Made by a program: the position numbers and the translations under genes
Notes under the pieces: generated by a model
Seen by the model: the letters and a program-made list of their open reading frames with translations, nothing else
What the model was told of the DNA's origin: nothing
The model's database searches: none
Source of the DNA: Volvox africanus
Taxonomy: Eukaryota > Chlorophyta > Chlorophyceae > Chlamydomonadales > Volvocaceae
Direction: 5' to 3'
Length of the DNA: 64,000 nt
NCBI GenBank assembly: GCA_030268105.1
Contig: BSDZ01000009.1
Span: 1,063,501-1,127,500 of the forward strand
In this document: one piece after another, positions 45,927-60,100 of the stretch
How the letters are laid out: each line of letters begins with the position of its first letter
Position numbering within the stretch: position 1 is the first letter of the stretch

Positions 45927-47690
45927 GCCACTCTGTCTGGCGTGAACGCGTATTTGTTCATCGCCTCGATCAATCCAGGCGGTGGCGTACATGTACGACC
46001 GTGCAGTATCGCTCTTACTGCCTAACAGCTGGATAATGGGCCACTCGCAGAACACGATGTGAGGTGGCAGCCGTAGCGCAGCTGTGTATGTGTGTCCAGG
46101 GAAGCAAGCACCGGCGGCGGGTGGCTGGGTGGGCATGGGGTGCACTCTACCTCCGCTCGGTGTCTCTGCGCGATTGTGACGCTCCTGTTGGCTGAGCGGA
46201 TTCACGTGGCGGCTCGTGCGTGGATGGCAAGTAACGGATGACCAAGCAAGCCAATAGTGCATGGATGTGTTGATAATGAATGAATGAACACTATGTGGGT
46301 GAGAAAGCAAAGGAGTACAATAAACGTGGACGATGGCACGAGCGTCAGCGAGGTGCTGCATGTATGAGATATGCGGTCTGTATGTCTGCGACATGTTATC
46401 CAGTAATGTGCTTGGGGCATTTAAAAGAAATGTTTATTGTTGTTTGATTATGTGCGTGTGCTAGGTGCCTTGGATACGTAGGTGAAGGACATTACTGGTA
46501 GCTGATTTGCAACCGACAGACATCTTTGCAAAGGACCGAAAACCGGCTATTGCACGACATTCATCGATTGTATGTAACATCAAGCTCTGTTTTCATCTAA
46601 GACTTTGATAATGGACGTGCAATCAAGTGCATTGTAATTAGCTAAGGGCAATACTTGTCCTCTCGCTTGCAACCACCGACGGCGTTTGGTCGTGAAAACA
46701 TTTTTGCCATCGAGATCACGTTGCAAGAATCCAAAACCTGGGTTACAAACATGACATTAGCGCTAGCTCTGGTGGTCAGCAGCTATAAAGGATGGGGAGG
46801 TGCTTTGCCCGCGACAGCGAAGCAGCATTCCTTCGGCGCCCACGGAGATGGACATCCTGGTTTTGGGGTTGCCTCAAGGCCCAACATAGTATTGAGGAAG
46901 CGTATTAAGGCATCTTCCGCTCCTGGGTAAGCAGGCTGTCGATGAGGCGGGATTTGACATTTGGTCGGTGGAAGTTTATACGGCATCAAGTTTTGCGTCA
47001 TTTTAGATGTTATATATGTTTATGGTCATTAGGAGTGGAGCTTGCTGGTCCAAACATAAGAGCTTCAGTTTCGTCCGCTGTCCATTGAATGTCGGCGTCC
47101 GTCCTAAACTTTCGTAGGCGGCAGCGCCCACAGGTGGTCACTCTCAGGTACAAGCAGTCTCTAGAGGGTGCTGAGGAATCCCCAACCAAAAGGCGGAAGC
47201 TGACGCAACGCCATTTCGCGGTATGTACGCGACACGCATTACTCCTGACCGTGCGTCACTTGCGATAGATATCAACGTATCTTCTTTGCATACTTTGACG
47301 CGAGGTTTCGGTTCCTACCAGGAACTGCTCATATGTACTGAGATAGCTGAAGATGGGATACAGGAAGGTCTTTTGGGACGAGCCACCAGCAGTGAAACCT
47401 TACAGGTATGGTTGAACGATGCATGGTTTCTATCTGGATAGATGGTCCAACTGTATATCTTGTAGATGATAACGGATGGCACGTAGGGGGTAGGTGAACC
47501 GGAACCAGACGACCGAGTCATGCACGTTTATTTAGGCAACCTTAACACATAAATCATATATTGAGGGGCTCTACTACTACATCCCAGGCATCCATCCGTC
47601 GATTGTCGATCCGTCCATCCACGTATATAGCGCCAACACAGTAGTTATAACTGCTTGTGCATGCAGATCCGGGAATATCTGAGATCGACG

Positions 47691-49424
47691 ATGACTTTTG
47701 CTCGGCAGGCGGTTATAGACCTTGTGACACGACCGCGCACGCTCCTGCTGCGGCGAGGAGCCATGTTTGGGTATGTAATAACAATAAGCTGCCGCTATGC
47801 TGTGGACGGACCGCCGAGCATACATGCATTTGGCTGCGGACTAATTCAATCCATGTAAACGTTCCACTAACCAAATGTCAATCATCACATGTATGCAGAC
47901 AGCAGCAGCATTGATTCTTCCTGCCTTTGATATTTGCGTGCAGGGCTCCGTTGGCATTCATCGCCCTAACGGCACCCTCTGCACGTCAGCCATGGTCTTT
48001 CTATTGCGCACCTCCGCTCATCTCATTCTGGTCTTTCTACTGTGGGTCGCTGGACAGCCACCCACTGCTCACAAAGGTTGTGACCGGTAAGTTCACCAAC
48101 AGGGCTACCTGCATGCACCATCCAGCACCATGTGTTGAAGTTATTTACTAAGTTACCGCGCACGAGCGAATGCCTGGTAGATGATGCGTGCACAAGAGTT
48201 TCGTTGTTAAAAAAGTAACGAAACTGGAAGCAATTTGAAGCAAGCAAGGGCGCTGTGCGATGAATTAACCAATGCAGGTATCGTTTGCGGTATCCTGGGC
48301 GACCTCATCGCGCAGAAGATTAAGCATATCAACGAGGCGCAGAAGGCTCAGCTGTGCAACGAACTGCGACCGCCGCCGCCCTTCATGTTCGACGTGGTGC
48401 GGACGTCTCGCCTTGTTGTCTACGGAGCAGTTGTGAGCACGCCCATCGCCCACGCCTGGTTCCAGCTACTGGACACTGTGAGTATATATCCAAATGTTAT
48501 TGGTTACGAGGTCGATTGAGTAATAATGCGACTGCTGTCCACCCTAGGCCCTTCATTCTACCCAACGAAACCCGGAAGCGAAGGAAGAGTAGGTACAGGA
48601 CCTTGGGTCCGTCATTTAAGTCACAATGCACTGCCATCGAGTAGCTATGTACACGCATGGTTGCTAATCATGCATGTATTCATGCGTGCCTGTGTTCTAT
48701 CATACATGCCCTTATTAAGCAAAAGGTTTGTGAGTCAAGGATTTTCGATTATTACCATGCATGATTCTACAGCCTGCATGTCCATGACCATTACCATGGG
48801 ATCCACGGTATTGAGCCCCCCCCGATTCCTGATGTGAAAACCTTTCCTTTCGCCGCCTCGGTCCGCCACTCTTGCTTACAGCACGTCATGCCCGAAGCCA
48901 TGACGAGCGTACCGGCCGTGCTCACCAAGATGGCCATGGACCAGCTGCTTATGTCCCCACCTTCCACCGCCCTGTTCTTCCTTGTAATGCGCTGCTGGGA
49001 GGGCCACACCGACGACGCCATGATGCACATGCGCCACAAGCTATGGCCAACAATGCGGGCGAACTATATGCTGTGGCCTCTCGCCCACGTGATCAACTTC
49101 GCCTTCGTGCCGCCTGCCCAGCGCATCCTCTATTGCAACGTTCTCGGTGTCGTTTGGACCGTCATCCTGTCCACTATTCAGAACGAGGAGGTTCTGCTGC
49201 CGGCTGCACCCTCGGGGTTGCCTGGCCAAAGCGATGGCAGCTGTGACCCAGGACCGGCGGATAAGGATAGAACCATTAAGAGTTGTGATGATTGCATCAC
49301 CACCTGGGCCGGCGGGAGCGCACCGATGATCAGTGCCAATATGGTACCCCATGCTGTTGTGTTCGCGCCAGGTCCCACGTCCCAGGCCACGGATGCATCC
49401 GGCGGCAGCACTACTTACCAGTAG
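47691..49424 (+). CDS. Mpv17/PMP22-family organelle membrane protein
   Basis: Exons 47691-47770, 47944-48086, 48278-48477 and 48882-49424 total 966 nt and give 321 residues with all phases matching. Family signatures occur in order: SLDSHPLLTKVVTG, GILGDLIAQKI, RLVVYGAVVSTPIAHAWFQL, ALFFLVMRCWEGH, then WPTMRANYMLWPLAHVINFA and FVPPAQRILYCNVLGVVWTV. Four membrane spans are expected. Family members sit in peroxisomal or mitochondrial inner membranes and in plants also in plastids; they are thought to form channels. An Arg-rich N-terminus (TRPRTLLLRRG) could be a targeting signal. The tail after the last span is about 85 residues and low in complexity, longer than usual. An acceptor at 47666 lies in phase upstream of the ATG, so an N-terminal extension from an exon at about 47117-47219 is possible. 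Confidence 0.9.
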
Positions 49425-49510
49425 CGGCTTCACCAGCAGGGGCCTTATAAATGCAGCCGCTGGATGATCATGCGCGAGATGTATTCGTTCCGGAACAGCG
49501 TAACTGCACA

Positions 49511-49515
49511 TGTAA
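49511..49515 (+). terminator. TGTAA polyadenylation signal of the Mpv17-like gene
   Basis: The pentamer is 87 nt after the stop codon at 49424. Short but plausible 3' UTR. Confidence 0.5.
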
Positions 49516-52500
49516 GACTGGTCCTCTAGCTGGAGTGCAGACTGTGGGAATTATATATGCAAGAGTCTGCACGCAGAGATGAATGCGGACCCACCTCTTA
49601 TGTCAGGAAGGCCTCGGTATCCCCCGAGGTGACGGCCAGGTTATTGTGCTGGTCGCTGGAGAACCCGCGAGGCAGGATTAGCTCTATAGTTCGTCTGCGG
49701 CAAGTTTTGGTAATTACTATCGGGATGCCGGGGTGGTGGTGATCCCCTAACATGATTGCAGCGCCGGTCCATCACGTACCCACCGTGGTCATACATATGT
49801 ATGCTGCATACATGCGGCGTGGGTGATCTGCCTTTACACATCGTATGTGTGCATTAATACTCACTAGTTAGTCAGTTAGGTAATCGTGTGTTGGATAGAA
49901 TGGCGTCGAAACCCGGCCGGAAGGCAGCTAAGGCATTCATGCCATATATCTGCATATCGATGTGGTACATGCGTATGCTGCAGGGGGAGGTAAATAGTGT
50001 TTCGGCTTCGGCCTAAATGCGGTATTTGACCTCCACTCGGTGATGAAGAAAGGATACGTATACGCATGGATGTCGAGCTGGACAGATGATCACGCTCTGG
50101 GTGTTACGTAGCGGCAAAGAGTAGCTGTGGGTCGTTGCCACGGACAGAAGCAGGAGCGAGCTAATAACCGGCGTCCATATATCCAAATAGTTGTTTCGTG
50201 GACCAGCCAGTCGCCACTGCGGAAAGATGCATGCAAGCAATATTACTATGCAAGTATGTACATACATAACGTATTATGTAATTAATAGGCGCTGTAAGAC
50301 GGTCGTAAGGTATAGCCGTAAGTACGGCACACGAACACTTAAAACACGCCCAAAACATATACGATCTCGAGAGCCCTTTTCGGCAGCAGGTAACGCATAA
50401 GGCTCGAAAATAATGAGCCTTATTAAGAGCTTCTTCCTCTCTATCGTGTGGCGGGAGGTTTCTATGACTCCTGAATTGGTTGTTTTCTAATCCATGTCAT
50501 GCATCCAGTATTCGTCTCTTACACTCTTTTTGTACATCTCGTCGCAGCTAACAGGTGGCGATTGGAGATTAAATCAACTGGAAATCCTGATCAACGTCCA
50601 TATCGGGTACGTATATAAACCCTAAAACCCTAAACCCATATGTATTACTCCTTTACAAGGACAGATGAAAATCATGACGGAAATTGATTGATTACATAGG
50701 CTACTTACATACATACAGGTAGGCCTCATATGATTTGAATCGATGCCACCGTACATATCCTTTATCCTGTATATCCGCTGTACAGCACGGAACTGGATCT
50801 AACTTTAGATGTCAAAGAAGTGATTTTGCTGCCAATAGGTTCGCTACCCAGCCATTCCACCGTCCATCATCATCAACAATACCCTCTTTGCGGCCTGGTG
50901 TCAAATATGCAATTATCCATTAACGCAAACCGTTGGTTCACGTCCGCCTGCTAGTTTCTGCCTTCCTTGCCTGCCCAAGTACATACTACCGCCATATAAT
51001 TAAAAAATAAAGTTCTCCGTGCGCGTTACCTTGATCCATAACAGATGACGGAACAGTTCCTGGGTAGTTCCATATAGGCCCCTTTGGACGCATTGATCAT
51101 GCATACAAACATCTGGTTAGCCATAAAAATAATTATCATGAAGCATCTACACGGCTTGACGGGTTAACAGGTTGTGTATGACTATGATGGTGCGTGATGG
51201 GTTTGGTGGCTACACACTGCGCGATGTGTGTCGCGCGCTGTATGTGACCCAAGTAGGATATACATAAATACGTGCCTGAACATTCTTCCTGCAATCTTTG
51301 GTAATTACGGGCCTCATGAAGAGCTCAGAGGCAAGACGTCTCGGGAAAAATGAACCAGCTAATTACACTCACAACAACCTCCAGCGTCAGAGAGAAGCCG
51401 GGCTGCGCCCAGCAGATTAATGGGCCGCTGGTGAAGTATACCACCACCCTGTCACACCGACCACCATCTGATCTACCACGCACCCTGTCACACCGATACC
51501 GAAACATCAAACAACGCAGGTACACAGCTGCCGAACGGAGGACGGAGCCACATAAGGTTTAAATGGCTTCTCCATTGCGGCTTCCTCCATTAGTTCATTA
51601 GTTCAGGGCGAAATTGAATATGCCCTTCATCCGCCCCCAAACCACACCACACCACACTACAATACACCTCGCCCGATCAGAAACCCGACACATAAGTAAT
51701 TAAATCCGCCGCCACGGCCCTTCAATGTCATGTCCCGTAACAGCAGTCATCGGTGGTGCACGTCGTACCAGCCGTCCCAATTATTTGACACAGCATGGTG
51801 CATTCTTTCATTTTTCCTCAAGTGCTTGGCTGCTCCTAGGATAAGGTCACCAACATACATTCATGTCATGCGCATGAAAAATGGCCGCCAATATTCGGTG
51901 CTGCGCTGCACATACATGTATGTACACTGATGCATGGGTCGCTCCGCAAGAGCGATGGAGTAGGGGATGACCGAATCGGAAAGCACCTGCCGTCGCCTGC
52001 CTCTCTGTCACATATCTATATCAGCCGACAGACACCAGCATCTAGTAGAATTTCGGCTAGTAGGTAATATGCAGTTCTACGGGACGAGCCAAGCAAGGCG
52101 AGTAGGGCTTCATCATGACACGTACCCTGGCTGGGCGGCGCAGGGTGAGGTTGCCGTACCGCCGAATGCCAGGGAGGGATATGGGAGCTCTGTTGCGCAC
52201 GGGGGCTTTATATATATCAATATGATGGCCAAAGGTCCATCGCATTAAAGCTCCCCAACTACGTACTTGCTGCATATATATATATATATGCTGTTGTGTA
52301 TGTCGTACTTTTCTTCCGCGGCGGGGGCAAAGCCCTTAACCATAAAACACCAGACATAACACCAGTACTTGAACGCGAAATAATGAACAACTGCACCGCC
52401 TCGTACGACATCAATATCCAAACTTTGAAAATTCAATGCGCAACCTGACGACATCAATGCGCATTCGTTCGGCGGAGCTAACGCACATCACCACATCCGC

Positions 52501-54100
52501 CCAGCAGTCAAGAGCAGGCGTAAGCAATCCCAAGCAGTACGTAGCAGAGCCATGGGGGTAGTGACCAATCCTATTTCAAGAAGGATGTTTGGGTGCATGT
52601 ATGGAAGGTACTTGAACCGATCCATGCCACCACTGCTTGAATCGGCCCAGCTGTGGAGACCTCCCGTATTGACGACGTTAATCAACCCCCGCCGTGTCAA
52701 TAACCATCGACCTAACTAGGGTATGTGCAGCCATAATGCGGTTCGAATGTCAAATACGAGCACGTAGTCAAAGACGTGGAACCCTATGTTCAGGACACCG
52801 ACCTACGTTTCACGGAGGCAAGCCTGGACGACAGCTTTGGGCTCGGACCTGCCGACGGTGATACGTACGACAGGTTGAAGCCAGCCGTAATGGTTGGAAA
52901 ATGTAAGAGTAATGGCCAACCAAAATTGCTTTCCACGATATATAACCAATGAAACCTCAAAGCGCGGTACGATTGCGTACATCATCAAGTTCGCCAAGTA
53001 ATTTCTCTTGCAGTAACAAACATCACATCTCCGCCTCGGCGTGGATAGAGCATAATATTCCGAATTCCCCGGCCCCCTTACACCGCTTCTTCAGGAGCCC
53101 AATTACCACACGCCATGCGAAAGCTTGGCTGGAACGGCTGCCACTTCGCATTTGGGTGGTAAAATGTCGTGATGTACGGTATGAGATTCCGTACATTCGA
53201 TCAATAACATCGCTACCTTCATCGTAGGAATGCGCGAGATAGCAGCGGGATTGGAATGCGCAAAACCACATTCCATCACATCTCCACCCACTTCATTCGT
53301 GCGTACATAATAAAACAACATACATAATATATATTCATCAGGCGCGAAAAACTGAAGCTAAATATCTTAACGCACGCAACATCATCTTGCCACCCAATCT
53401 TCCTATCCAGAAAGATAGATGCCGATAGGCAACCAACCGGGCCAACCGTCAGTTATGGTGCAGGGCCGACCTACCACTCCAGCCCACACGTTACTTCCAA
53501 ACACGCCGACGCCGCCGAGGGAAATCAGCTCGCCCTTCCTAGAATGGAGACTTCTGTATCGGCATGATAAAGGACGGTGTCCACTCATGTAACAGCATCA
53601 CCACCAGCAGAGACTTGCTCCCCACGCGCTTTGGCAAGGTCCACACCTAGCCCGCTTTTAACATATACTGTTGATTTCACAGTATGTGGTCAATGCACAG
53701 CAGACCTCATGTGTTCTCAGGGTCGGCAACTGGTCGGGTGCGTGCAACAGCGTCCATCCGATCGCATGCACCCGATCCCTAAACATATAATCGGCTTCTC
53801 TGCATCCATGCATACGAAATTGAGTGGGAATAGAAATGGAGCGGCCAAACAACCGACCCAGGAACGCAACCACGTTGCGCAACCTACCCACAAACCGGCC
53901 TCCTGGGGTCCACGTTTGGTTTAATGGGCTGGCGTTTATGAACGCGAGCTGGGGGATAGTTGGCCGCCCGCGAGGGGAATCCCAGCGCCCCCGGGGATCA
54001 GGCGGGCTCGCCCCCGAGCAACCCGAGAACTTACTGGGCACGCATTGCTTTGATGGGTCCGTCCACTCACCGTGACTCATCTATCTAAATGTCTATCTAT
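49516..54100. other. Long AT-richer intergenic stretch without a supported gene
   Basis: About 4.6 kb with no family match on either strand. An open segment at 50557-50610 encoding GGDWRLNQLEILINV looks protein-like but has no partner exons that I could join. A short telomere-like run lies at 50616-50637. The stretch lies between a plus-strand gene and a minus-strand gene that converge on it. Confidence 0.5.
50616..50637. repeat. Short interstitial telomere-like repeat
   Basis: The run reads TAAACCCTAAAACCCTAAAC, then CC, that is TTTAGGG and TTTTAGGG units on the other strand. Both forms are used as telomere repeats in green algae. Three units only. Confidence 0.7.
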
Positions 54101-57100
54101 TTATCCGCCTTTCCTCACGCTACCACCTGCCCCAGATGTGAAGCTCGCGCGGCTTTTGGATAGATTTAAGCCGCTGCTGGCGGACCTGTAATCGGGCGGA
54201 TAGTGACAGCGGGACAGCGATGTGACGTCACTCACCAACCAGAAGGGGCCTTATGAAGTAATTACTAATATCGCTGCTTGCGCCGAATAGCTTGGGTGAC
54301 GCACGCTGTATCTATCTACAGGATTCTACGTATGTATTTAATAAAGAACACAAATAACAAAAATAATAACAAATCTATATGTATATATAATATATATAAC
54401 ATGTTATCCATGCGGCATACCTGATAATTGCCTTCCACTTGCTCGTCGCATCCGCCTTGCCGGACATGTCGTCAGCTGCTGTCGTGAGCGCGGGGCCGAA
54501 GGAACAGCGGGGGCAGAGGGGCGCAGCAGGTACCGAATAAATGCATATCTCATCTGATGTAACAACCCTAAGGGAATCTCACGGCCAGGGGTTGATTATG
54601 ATTACCGATTGCGATCTGGGAACGAATCAAAACTGGATTTAGATTTGGGTTTGAACTTCTCGTGACGAAGCGCGAACTTTCATGTCCTATCCTTCTCAAA
54701 CCCATCTCAATCAGCTACCTCCCCCCCTCCTCCCCTCCCTCCCCCCTCCACACGTACATACACACGCACATGCACACACAAACTGCAGCGATCGCTTCGT
54801 CTTATACCTGCGCTGGGAATATCAACCGTCTGCTGACCCGCGGAGAGGGTTCCCCCGCCACCGAGAGCCCCCGGGGGACCTGGAGCGCCGGCAACCATCA
54901 GCGTGCCCAGCGCCCTCGCCACCAGCCTCTCCACATCCAGTTCCAGAGGCAGCTGGCTCATCAGCTCCGCGATGCGGCGGCGCTGTCGTTAAAAGGTGAG
55001 ACCGCACGTGGAGGCGGGACAAACCGTGAGGTAGAGATCAAACATAGTGCGCAGCACTGGAGATAAAAACGCACGACAATAATGATAGTCGTAGTATGGT
55101 TATTATCATTGTTATTATTGTTATTATGATTACTATGATCATTATGATAATATTAAAAATTTGATACATTAAATTATGGTCATTAATGTTGTTGTTGTTG
55201 CTATTGCTGATGTTGCTGCCATGCTGCTGCTGTATGGTTACGCCGGCCGAAGCTTCCACACATGCTTGCCTGCTGGGATCCAGATCAAAGCAGGGGGCGC
55301 GGTCCCTTCCCCCTCTCAGGTCCCACCCGACACCCCACCCGACCCCCCACCCGACACCCACCCGACCCCCACCTCTTTAGATATTCGTCTGAGCAGCGGG
55401 TTGAGGAGCAGGATGAGGAAACCCGCAAACACTATCCAGAGCACCAGGAACAGCACCACGTGGAGCACCAGAATACCTGGAAATCGATTAGCGGTGGTGG
55501 TAGATGATTGCCCTACCACGATGACAACGATAGACTAAGATTCTCGTAGATCAATCGATATCGATATATATCGATATATATGTCGTACATTAACTCGCTC
55601 AAGATGAGTTCGCTGCGCATTTCGCAGGGCATGGCACCAGTGTGTGATGGTGTTGGATGGAGAAGCAGGAAAAGCAGGAAGTGTATCAATAGACAGTCGC
55701 AATCTGCCTACCTATAACAATCCACCGCCACCACCACCACTAGTAGTACGACTACAATATATCTCTTACGATGGAAAAGATTGATAATGGTGTGGTAGTG
55801 AGCCTCCTCGATTTGGATGGTACCGTCCAAGAGGTCCTGTACAACAGTACAACAGCAAAGGACCAGCACAGCAGTACGGCAATCCAATGTCGACAACAAA
55901 TACAAGCGAAATATGGGTTATGTACGCGACGTGTCAAAAAAGCCGCCATAATCAATTTTGTTCGTCCTGCCGTACGCACGTAGTACCCACCTTGGATCCA
56001 ACAATGTATACGAACTGGAAGTGATCTGCGGGCGATTCGTACCATTCGGGCAGCAACGAAAGAATTGGTTGGATGAAGAATTGCATAGCATGCGTGTGTG
56101 TATATACTACTGGAGGCGAAGCGGTCGTCGTAACCCGTCGCTCACCGAAACCAAGCACAGACAGACTCCCTCATCTCCCGCGCACTGACACTCACACTCA
56201 CACTCACACTCACCATCGTGTAGTCCATCGGGCGTCATGCTCTTATTGTTGGCCATTGCAGATACACTCATAATAAACTGCTGCATAATGCTGTCCAACC
56301 CCGAGTGAGTGACCTGATAAAAACGGCTGCCGGGTGGCAAGCAGGGCAGGTTCGCCTGCACATTCGCGCACATGCACGAGCACATGCAGCAGAGGCAGCC
56401 ACATGGACGAGCAGGGGGTGGAGGGGCCCGGGAGGGGAGAGCAGCCACACGGGGTTCATCGTGACGGTCAAGAAAGTGCAGCCGTCCACGCATGAGTTCA
56501 TTCAATACATTCCAGATGATCGGTGTTTAAGTGATGTTGTTGGTTACGGCAGTTGCATGATGTTAGTTTTCTAATCCTTTGGCAGTTAGCAGTGGGCAGT
56601 TGGCGATCCGCCGTCCCACCTGCTCCCACCCGTCCGCGCCTGCCCCTGGGCACATCATCAGGTTATCCAAGCCATCAGCCGGCAAAACAGATTTAAGCAA
56701 AAAAACGAGTTAAGAAAAAATTGGAGTATCGGGATCTGCCCGCTCCGTACTTGTACGAGAATGCCCGAATGATTGCGAGCCTTTGCTGAGGATGTAGTAC
56801 AGCAATTTATCTTTTGGCTGGATGATGTCATTGGGGGCCGTGCGATATAATGGGTTAGTTAATGGTTCGTTTTTTGGTAACATCCAAGGATGCAGCTTGC
56901 CTGCTGCTGGGCCTACCCTCCTGCGGGTTGAACCCCCCCCAACGGCCTATGTTTTTGAGGAGGTGGAACACCACAAGAGGTGGCTGCAGGGGCTTATGGA
57001 TCTGCCTCGTGAAACCCCGCTAAACCCCTGGAACAACTGACGTACCTGGTTGCGGTGGCACTTTCCCGTGCCATAGATAATGTCCGACAACTCAGGCGAC

Positions 57101-60100
57101 GCGTACGCCAGGCCCTCCTTGACCAGCGGAAAGCGCTCGGTGTCCTGACCTAGGGGCGGTGGGGTGGGATGGGGTGGGGTGGGGTGGGATGGGGTGGGAT
57201 GGGGTGGGGTGGGGTGGGATGGGGTGGGGTGGGGTGGGGTGGGGTGGGGTTTTCAGCCCACGGATTCTCACAGGCCATCGGTACGGGATAGATCCGTCGA
57301 ATCCAATGAGAGCTAGGTGGGCTATTCCCAGGCTTACCTGCTGCCCGGTAGGCGTTCTGCCCTAGCTGCAACGTGTACCAGGCGTCCACCACGAGCTTCA
57401 GCACCGCCCTCAATGCGCTGCGGCGCTCCGACAGCAGCCCCGGGTCCTCTACAGCAGCCAACTCCTGATGCAACCGAGGGCATATGTTGTCGCACCAGCC
57501 ATGTACATGGAGTAGTTGTCTCACGGGTCAGGCAGTATATAGGAAATGTACCGCCACCAACAAGCTCCCTCCCCCATCCAGGTTCTCCCTCCCCAAGGCT
57601 CCCCTTCCCGCGTCTCCAGGTCCAGGCAGCCCAACCGAATGGTCCACTGATGGGTGGACTTTTTAACAAATCGTACGACATCCGGGGAACCTTTTTGCAA
57701 CAGGACGACGCATGCATACACATTCACATACACATTCAGACAAGCACCTACCTGGCTGTAGAAGACCTGCGAAGCGTTGAGTGCAAGCGGCCGTCGTAAG
57801 GCAAGGCAAGGGAAAGGGGGTTATAATGTGAATGTAAGCTGCTGACCCAGCACGCAACCAACGCCTATGATGCGTAGACATTGACATGGGGTGTTCAGCA
57901 GCTGGAAATGGATCTCTGGAAATGACATTACGTAGGTTGCGGGATAGACCTGCCTAGTGGGCGCGGTGTACTCGCAGGTGGCTGGGTGGCTGGCGGACAC
58001 GTCTGCCTCTCTCTCCGCCACCCGCGGCAAGAGAGGTCGGGGGTACGGCAACAACAAGCGCAGCTGCGCTCATTGCAGCGGAGTGTGCGTGCCGTGTAAG
58101 TGTTAACGTGTTAATAAGGTAGGAGACAAGAAACGAAAAAGAAACCCTATCTAGTTGATCACGTGAATGCGTTGGACGTATGTACGGGATGATGTGCATC
58201 TACCTGTCAGGAGACCTGATGTGCATCTACCTGCCCCCGGGGGCATATCGGCCCGACGTACATGGATTCGGCGTCGCGCAAGGCAGCCCTTCCGTACGCT
58301 ACGAAAGTGCGAAGATAAACGCACACATGTACGGCAATGCCTAGCTAGACATCTATCAATCGCGTTATGTACCGTGCGGTAGGTCCTGGCCGACATGAAG
58401 TTGGAGACAGAGTGCACCGCCACCACCTCCACTACTCCCTGCGTGGTTGGGGAGGGGAGGGGAGGGGAGGGGAGGGGAGGGGAGGGGAAGGCAAAAGAGC
58501 TGACCCGCGAAATGAAAGAAAGCGACTGATACGGGGACGTGTGGAGCAGCTGCCACCTCTAGCAGCAAGAATTCCCCCGAAAGGAGTTGAGGGCTTCTGC
58601 ACACACACGCATGCAAAAGACCCTTAAACCCCATTACACACGCAGGCCTATGAATCAGACCCGCTGGATAGGCTTTACGTGGCACCGTGGGCTCAAGCTT
58701 CACCCATTACGGCCTTTGGTGGTTCCAAGCATAGTAACCAGCAAGTTCAATACAGTAGAGTACTACCTATAGAAAGAAAGCCCGGCCTCAATCCCAACGT
58801 ACCTTCATGTGTACGACAGCGACAGAGTACATCGTGATCACCTGCAGAATTGAGAGAAACGGAACTTTATCTAAGGACTATAGGAGGCATCCTTGCCTTG
58901 CATGGCGAGCTGAGTGTAATGAGCGATACCAACGTGATGGTGGGCGTTGTCACGACCCATCGTACACAACGGTGCGACGCCGGCCAGGCAGTCTCTGGCT
59001 GCTGTGGGCCGGGCCGCCTCGACTGAATCATTGAATTGGTTGCGAATGCTGCATGGCTGCATTCGCTCTTCCTCCCCTTGCGACTGCTGTTACCGCTACT
59101 GCTCCTACATCTGAGTGCTACGATTCACGTGCTGAGACCGGATACTGAAATCAAAGCGATGCACCCGCAGTATGGCAAGCATATATACACATACAGACAA
59201 ATAAAACACGCAAATATTGCGGTAAAACCTCGGATGCCCTAGGACGTGACCCCCCTCACCCCACCCCCGTATCACCCACCACAGCCGACCAGAACACAAA
59301 CGGCATCATCATGATGAGGGTCTCGTGGGAGTCGTCCTTAAGCTTGCGCCGGCTGGGAGGAAGAGCCGCCGCCGCCGCTGCTGTCACGCTGTTGGTTTGC
59401 GGCAGCGGCACCACACTCCGGCCCCGCCTGCGGGCCATAGCGTACGTTTCTATGTGTGTATGTGTGTATGTGTGTATGTGTGTATGTGTGTATGTGTGTA
59501 TGTGTGTACGTGTGCTGGGTAACGCCTCCTTCATGGTTCATTACAAAGTTGATTCAAGTCGATCATACGGGCATTACGGGATAGAACAAGCCGGGATAGA
59601 AACCCTAAGTAATCACAGCTCCACGTCCCGATACGGCGTTTGAAACCCCCTTCCCATGTTTCGGTACTCGCCTACCACTTGGAGCGGCGACACTTACATT
59701 GTCCTTCATTCGCATTGTTTCATGCGCCAAAGCAAGTATCGGCTTGTCGGGTCACTTCGCCCGTTCCCCCGTTCGCCCTTCGAGATTAGTTTATGTAAGC
59801 CCGCTTTCAACGATGCCCACCGTATCCTCACCGGGTAAGAGCTTGCCAGATGCGAAGGGACCGAAATCCGTTCCAGCCCCATCTGGATTCCGGGGGATCC
59901 GCCGTCATGGAGCGACTTCGGGGAAGCCGATCACTCAGGCCACCGCGGTCCACTCGGGCGGCGCCGCCGCCACCGCCAAGACCCGCACCGCGGGCACTCA
60001 GGCTGCGGCTCAGAGTCCGCCGGGGGTGACCGCCCTCAACACCGTCAGGTATCAACGACGGCATCTCCGATAAGTTCAGCGTGGCACGGCGCTTCACCTT

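Noticed and set aside
45741..46394. Proline-rich or glycine-rich proteins across the 13-bp minisatellite
   Set aside because: A tandem repeat whose unit is not a multiple of three is open in several frames by chance.
48281..48477. Separate small gene at the GILGDLIAQKI segment
   Set aside because: It is exon 3 of the Mpv17-like gene, in phase with both neighbours.
54137..54191. Plus-strand terminal exon ending in RFKPLLADL after a good acceptor
   Set aside because: The opposite strand encodes the conserved last exon of the TmcB-like gene (SASSGLNLSKSRASF) in exact phase, so the plus-strand reading is a shadow.
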